The notes beneath the pieces were generated by a model, which did no database searches, was not told where the DNA came from, and was given only the letters and a program-made list of their open reading frames with translations. This document shows, piece after piece, positions 59,432-64,000 of a stretch of 64,000 bases of DNA. A program made the position numbers and the translations under genes. Source of the stretch: Lojkania enalia. Lineage: Eukaryota; Ascomycota; Dothideomycetes; Pleosporales. Where the stretch lies: assembly GCA_010094045.1 (NCBI GenBank), contig ML986631.1, forward strand, positions 83,088 to 147,087. The letters are read 5' to 3'. Within the stretch, counting starts at the first letter, position 1; each line of letters opens with the position of its first letter.

Positions 59432-60393
59432 ATGCCGCGTGAGCACTCCTTCTATTACTCTGATTATATCGCGTTGTACTAGAATAGTCTAACTGACATG
59501 TGCGCAGCTGCTCTTAGCGACGAGGAAAACAGCGCCTCTGGCGAAGAAGAGATACCATACCGTGGCAAGGGAAACGCGGAAGAGCCCGAGGCGGAAGAGG
59601 AAGAGGAAGAGGAAGGAGGCGAGGGCGGCGAGGACGACGAGTACGCATCAAAATATACATTCACAGATTTGGATACAGGGTTGACCGGGCGTTAGATATG
59701 TAGTAGAGAAGATCCTGTCGCATAAGGCAATTGGCGTACGTAATGAGCTACGGCAATTTGACAGCTAAGAGTGCAAGCTCACTAGGCCAGGGCGAGATAC
59801 TCTACGAAGTTAAGTGGCAAGGCTATGAAGCCAGGAAAGATAGGACGTGGGAACCCGAGGACAATTTGTGAGGCTTCCAATTTCACTTCGACGAACTACT
59901 CTAATTCGGAGACACCAGATCAGGCGCTTTAGAAATACTTCATGAATACTGGGACTCGATCGGCGGTCGCCCAAACCCAAAAACAAGGAAGCGAAAGGGC
60001 AGGAAGTCGGCGGCCGAGCCGGAGACATCCACCCCTGTGAACGACGCGAAACGCGCGAGGAAGGAAAAAGAATGGTCACCACCGCCAGGTTCGTGGGAAC
60101 ACGACGTGGCCTATGTTGACACGGTCGAGGAGAGCATCGATAGCAAGACTGGAAACCCAACGCGGTACGCCTATCTAGTCTGGAATAACAGGAGGAAGAC
60201 CCAGCATCCTCTGGTTCACGTCAACCAAAAGTGCCCACAAAAGATGCTTGCGTATTACGAAAGTCATCTGTAAGTTTCTCACGAAAGTTCTACACAATCT
60301 ATGGGAGCTGACTCAGCCTTTAGAGTGTTCACTCACCACGGAGACGATGGGATGAATGGCGATAACAATGACATCTTGGGGGAAGAGCCTTAG
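59432..60393 (+). CDS. HP1: Heterochromatin protein 1 (chromodomain + chromoshadow), 228 aa, 6 exons
   Basis: Exons: 59,432-59,438 (7 nt of coding: ATGCCGC); 59,508-59,640; 59,696-59,739; 59,786-59,867; 59,919-60,269; 60,324-60,393. They sum to 229 codons in frame. An acidic N-terminus (Glu run) precedes the chromodomain (about residues 46-95): EYVVEKILSHKAIGV then EILYEVKWQGYEARKDRTWE, with the aromatic cage Y47, W, and the conserved WEPEDNL. This domain binds methylated H3K9. A basic linker (KTRKRKGRK) leads to the chromoshadow domain (about 150-205: WEHDVAYVDTVEESID, YAYLVWNNRRKTQHPL, KMLAYYESHL), the dimerisation module. Orthologues such as Neurospora HPO/HP1 and Aspergillus HepA organise heterochromatin over RIP-mutated DNA. 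Family length normal. Confidence 0.93.
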
Positions 60394-61281
60394 TCGACAC
60401 GAAAGCTCCAGGTTGGTTTAATAGGTAAATAACTTATATCGTCCATTGCTATCGGTCCCATCTCGTTAACAATGAAGTTAACTCTATTGGAAACACTCAG
60501 CTGGCAGGAGCAAGCAAAGAAGCAGGCATTCAGTCAGAATTGATCGCATTGAATGCAATGATTTTCTATCTCTTTTGGCGTCTATTTGTCGGGATCTGCT
60601 TTCCAGCATGGCGTATATGGCTCAGATTTTCGCCATGCATCGGATACCCCATAGGGCAATTCCCTACGATGGTGATTATGGGGAGGGTTGGGTCTCTGAA
60701 TAGAAGCTTGCACTTCAACGTCAATACTTTCCCATCTAGCCTTTATTTATTGAACATTTTCGACATCAAAAGCTACAATTTGGTATCAAAACGAAGCTGA
60801 CACCGGACAAGGACATGGATCCTACTCATTAAAGTGAAATTGTAGTTGAATCACTTAGAAATCAGAGCGCTGCCGGCAGTGTAGATGAGTAGCGGAGGGG
60901 TGCATCATCATAGTAGGAATATTCAATTCATGATAATATATATATACCATAAAAAAATATGTACACAAGAAGTCGCGCAAAAGCTGGGGTATCCCATTCA
61001 TTAACCGCATAACGTTTACAAGAATGCATCGCATTTTATCCCAATCCCAACAACCAAACCTTAACAAAATGTAGCAAACCCATTCCAAAAAAAAAAAAAA
61101 AAAAATTACAATAATCATGAACCAGGATTCATACATGTACCGGAACGCCGCTCCGCTATGCCATTGTCCATTCCGATTTCTCATTTCATACTCGTCATTC
61201 AATAACGTTGTTTGTATATTTTATTCGGGTATCGGAGACCGGTCTCGATCCCCTGAATGTCTTGTGAGCGAGGTACGAGGA
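60394..61281. other. 0.9-kb convergent intergenic region
   Basis: 3' flanks of HP1 and the minus-strand small membrane protein. An 86-codon hydrophobic reading at 60,540-60,800 lacks other support. A run of about 17 A sits at 61,088-61,104. Confidence 0.5.
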
Positions 61282-61581
61282 CTAGGCTTCTGTCATGTCG
61301 GATTCACTACCCGTGGTGCCGCCGACGGCCATGCGGGTTTGGAGGTAGTAAATTATATAGCCAATGAGGGCGATAAGGATGAAGAGAATGAGGATGATGA
61401 GAAAGATGACGATGTTGCGCTTCATTTTTGGGGCGATGGTCTGGTTGGGGAAGAGGTGCGGTGTTGCGCGGTGGTAATTCGGCGGGATGGGTTGCGGTGG
61501 ATGCAGTGGTGAGATGCGAGGCTGGGGGTTGGGATTGTTCTGTGGATTGTAAGTTTGGGCTTTGCTGGGACAGAATTGAAG
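61282..61581 (-). CDS. Probable small single-pass membrane protein (C-terminal exon), N-terminus unresolved
   Basis: From Met at 61,425 the minus strand encodes 47 residues: MKRNIVIFLIILILFILIAL then IGYIIYYLQTRMAVGGTTGS and a short tail to TAG at 61,282. That is one very hydrophobic segment after a KR pair. The same frame stays open upstream to about 61,581, coding a Pro/Asn/Gln-rich stretch (NNPNPQPRISPLHPPQPIPP NYHR…) that looks genuine and ends at a good acceptor (GGGTACAG), so this is probably the last exon of a small Pro-rich, tail-anchored protein whose first exon lies upstream. Family unknown. If translation begins at 61,425 it is a 47-residue membrane peptide. Confidence 0.45.
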   Translation of the reverse strand, partial: LQFCPSKAQTYNPQNNPNPQPRISPLHPPQPIPPNYHRATPHLFPNQTIAPKMKRNIVIFLIILILFILIALIGYIIYYLQTRMAVGGTTGSESDMTEA

Positions 61582-62515
61582 CTGTACCCACCTTCGTTCC
61601 CTCGAGTCTGTGATTTATTTGTTCCTAGGAAGCAATATTTCAATTGTAGGGTCGAAATGTCTTGTCGTTCGATGCCAGCGCACTAGTCCAAGCTCACACA
61701 ACGAGGCAATCACCAACAGTAATTTCCCGCCAAAACAGAAACTGTGATGCAAGATATGTTCGAGTCGCACAATTGAATTTTCAGGGGTAATATGCAGGTA
61801 AGTGTTGGATATGGAAAGCGTGGTATGCGGCTCCATTGACATTTTTGTAGAGGTCTTGGTGGGGGTTGGCGCGTGGGAGGCTGGGTTGTTGGCGGGGTTG
61901 GGCCATGTGGCTGGGAGGGATGCGTGGCTGGCTCAGAGCTCGAAACCTAGAATTTGGAAACGGGCATGATGCTAGAGGTGTGAAACATAAATATAAGGAT
62001 TTTTACATGATTTACGGGAAGTTTTATGGCGTCATGCGACTTTCAGGTATACAGGGGGAGTCATGTTCGAAGGAGCTAGCATGATATCCTGCTTTTTCTG
62101 CTCTACCTCAGCATCCTTCCCTTACCTTCTCCGCGTAACTTCCCCTTCCATCCTTAGTAGAGGAAGCATTTATTACTAAAGGGCTTAGCTTAGTGAAAAG
62201 CCTTTACTGATGCCGAGTTAATGCAGACTTATTTTCAGCCGCAGCTAGGCGAACAAGAAGAAAATGTTACGGCAGGCCATGGACATGACTTTTTCCCCCG
62301 ACAGTCTTATGTTACATGTTAGCGTCATTGCCTCTATTTTTTTTATTTTTTTTCAAGTGTCTTAATTTGTTCGGGTTGCGGCTTTGCAAACCATTACACA
62401 CCACGAGCACGGACTTCACCAATAAAGCTATTGCGGATAATTATTGGCCCAACTCTACTCTAAAATACCTGTTAGGCCAAGCTCGACCGAATAACCTCTA
62501 TCTTCTTAGAAGACA
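61582..62515. other. 0.9-kb region upstream of the HET gene
   Basis: Probably contains the missing first exon of the small membrane protein (candidate Met near 61,842 on the minus strand, unproven) and the HET promoter. T-rich run at 62,337-62,354. No other feature. Confidence 0.4.
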
Positions 62516-64000
62516 ATGGCGTCGCGTAATTCCGAAAAAAAAGAACGGTTTCAGGAACCATTCGAGCCGGCCGTATCCACAATTTGCCAGAAGTGTGAGG
62601 AAATGATTAATACCCCGGACGACGAATGGCATCTTCACCATGATACATATGCCGCTGTTCAAGACGCCGCTTCTCGGATTGGTTGTCCCATCTGTGTTGA
62701 GCTAGTGAAGAGAATAGACGAGTTCACACCTTCATCATCAAGCGACAACCGCACTTGCATAAAGTATGGCTTCATCAAGGTAGATCCGGATTATCGTATT
62801 GTTGACTTGAAGGTTGACGAGAGCGACAACTATCCCTCAAGTACCGACTTTAGATGGCATCTCATTCGCGTCTCTGGAATAGAGTACGATAAACATCTCG
62901 CCTCGCTTCACCATGTTTGCTTAAACACGCCTCCCTCTAGCACGGGCGATCCAGACGTAGCAGCACTCGCTCGATCATGGCTGGACGAATGCCAAAGAGA
63001 ACATACCACATGCTATAATGGGTCTCCGGATTATTATCCTCCCCGACTTCTTGATCTGAACGAATCTGTACCACGACTCGTCACCACTGAGCCACTCATC
63101 GAACAGCGACGTATCAACGGCCCATACGCCACCTTAAGCCACTGCTGGGGACCAAACCCCCAATTCCTAACCTTAACCCAAGATAACATCCACCAACTAC
63201 AACAAGAAATACCTATACCAAATCTACCAGCCACATTCGGTGACGCAATATCCTTCTGCCGCCAACTCAACTTACAATATCTCTGGATAGACAGCCTTTG
63301 CATTATCCAATCTGGTGACAATAGTCAAGACCAGTCCCTCCATCTCCCAAAAATCCCAGCGATCTACCGCAACGCGCTCCTCAACATTTCCGCCGCCCAC
63401 GTAGCATCCCCCACCGAACCCCTCTTCTCAGCCCGAAATCCGCAAGCTATCAAACCCATTCTTCTAAAGAATGAATACTTGCTCATTAGCGATAGTTTCT
63501 TGGAGGACGAACCTTTCCATTCGCCGCTCCATCGCCGCGCATGGGTTCTGCAAGAGCGTCTCTTGTCGCCACGTGTCGTGCATTTCGGCCGCAATCAAGT
63601 GTTCTGGGAATGTTCGGAGTGGAATAAGGATGCTATGCGCAGCGAGACGTTTCAGGGAGGACTACCTCGGAAATTGGGTCTAGACAAGGAGTTCGATTTA
63701 CCGGATTTCCAAAGCACTGAAAAAGAGGATGCTGACGAGGCGATGAGCGTGCTGGTATCGGAATACTCGGACTGCAAGCTGACGTACCCGGATCATGACA
63801 AGTTGGTCGCGTTTGCAGGCATTGCGGAGCATTTTTCTCGCGTGTGTGGAGATGAGTATGTGGCTGGTTTGTTCCTGCGCGAGTTTCCGGATGCGCTGGT
63901 TTGGATTGTGCTTATACCGCCGAAATCGAGGCCGGAATATAGGATTTATAGATGTCCGTCGTGGAGTTGGGGGAATGTGGATGCGCAGATTGTTACGTCG
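62516..64000 (+). CDS. HET-domain protein (heterokaryon incompatibility type), partial, at least 495 aa
   Basis: Open from ATG at 62,516 to the window end with no stop or intron. An N-terminal Cys-rich segment (ICQKCEEM..CPICVEL, residues about 22-65) is common in HET proteins. The HET domain starts at Tyr204 (YATLSHCWG), continues AISFCRQLNLQYLWIDSLCI and IYRNALLNISAAHVAS, and ends around RRAWVLQERLLSPRVVHFG with W.CSE; the CPSWSWG motif at the very end of the window is also typical. HET domains trigger programmed death when activated by non-self partners in fungal fusion; many genomic copies have unknown partners. Whether this one acts in incompatibility cannot be told. C-terminus outside the window. 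Confidence 0.93.
   Translation, partial: MASRNSEKKERFQEPFEPAVSTICQKCEEMINTPDDEWHLHHDTYAAVQDAASRIGCPICVELVKRIDEFTPSSSSDNRTCIKYGFIKVDPDYRIVDLKVDESDNYPSSTDFRWHLIRVSGIEYDKHLASLHHVCLNTPPSSTGDPDVAALARSWLDECQREHTTCYNGSPDYYPPRLLDLNESVPRLVTTEPLIEQRRINGPYATLSHCWGPNPQFLTLTQDNIHQLQQEIPIPNLPATFGDAISFCRQLNLQYLWIDSLCIIQSGDNSQDQSLHLPKIPAIYRNALLNISAAHVASPTEPLFSARNPQAIKPILLKNEYLLISDSFLEDEPFHSPLHRRAWVLQERLLSPRVVHFGRNQVFWECSEWNKDAMRSETFQGGLPRKLGLDKEFDLPDFQSTEKEDADEAMSVLVSEYSDCKLTYPDHDKLVAFAGIAEHFSRVCGDEYVAGLFLREFPDALVWIVLIPPKSRPEYRIYRCPSWSWGNVDAQIVTS

Noticed and set aside
60540..60800. 86-codon hydrophobic plus-strand frame
   Set aside because: In the 3' flank of HP1, AT-driven hydrophobicity (Ile/Leu/Phe), no start context or family resemblance.
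1..64000. tRNA, rRNA, CRISPR arrays, telomere repeats
   Set aside because: Looked for B-box/acceptor patterns, conserved rRNA cores, spaced direct repeats and TTAGGG arrays; none found. The genome is eukaryotic, so CRISPR is not expected.

Overview
The window is nuclear DNA of a filamentous ascomycete (Pezizomycotina). Three things show this: short spliceosomal introns (mostly 46-115 nt, GT..AG, CTAAC/CTGAC branch sites), fungus-restricted families (HET, MpaB-type oxygenase, fungal N-terminal/ankyrin proteins, GATA/areA-like DUF1752-DUF3295 protein) and a block of transposons destroyed by RIP (repeat-induced point mutation: CpA to TpA on both strands). Genus cannot be fixed from the sequence; Dothideomycetes or Leotiomycetes would fit.

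Layout. 1-21,818 is an AT-rich isochore of nested, RIP-degraded transposons. It holds four pogo/Fot-type DDE transposons, a Ty1/copia fragment, a near-complete Ty3/gypsy chromovirus on the minus strand with two 303-bp LTRs (5,690-15,338), and the pol half of a second chromovirus on the plus strand (15,339 to about 18,190). No ATG-started reading frame of 60 codons or more exists in 1-22,200. One pogo element (8,067-9,926) sits inside the gypsy RNase H region with a TA target-site duplication. A 10-N assembly gap (12,221-12,230) lies next to a 1,054-bp duplicated gypsy segment. Base composition becomes gene-like at about 21.3-21.8 kb.

22-64 kb is gene-bearing. In order: MpaB-like ER oxygenase (-, 2 exons); hotdog thioesterase (+); threonine-type asparaginase (+); a gene-free stretch of about 10 kb; GATA/areA-like DUF1752-DUF3295 protein (+, 2 exons); CCCH + CHY zinc-finger protein (+, 14 exons including an 8-nt microexon); two divergent, related fungal N-terminal/ankyrin genes, both broken (50.5-52.1 kb minus; 53.5-55.6 kb plus); chaperonin subunit CCT5 (-, 10 exons) head to head with HP1 (+, 6 exons) across a 398-bp intergenic region; a probable small membrane protein (-); and a HET-domain gene cut by the right edge.

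There are no operons or obvious pathway clusters. CCT5 and HP1 are housekeeping genes. HP1 is the reader of H3K9 methylation, the mark that in studied fungi covers RIP-mutated repeats like those at the left of the window. The ankyrin pair and the HET gene belong to the fast-evolving self/non-self type gene pool. I did not find a convincing undescribed system. The strongest unusual items are the 8-nt microexon splitting two zinc-ligand cysteines, the divergent ankyrin pair with one copy disabled by a single TAG, and the exactly resolvable nested transposon. Intron/exon coordinates were worked out by hand from splice consensus, frame closure and family similarity; none is supported by transcripts here.
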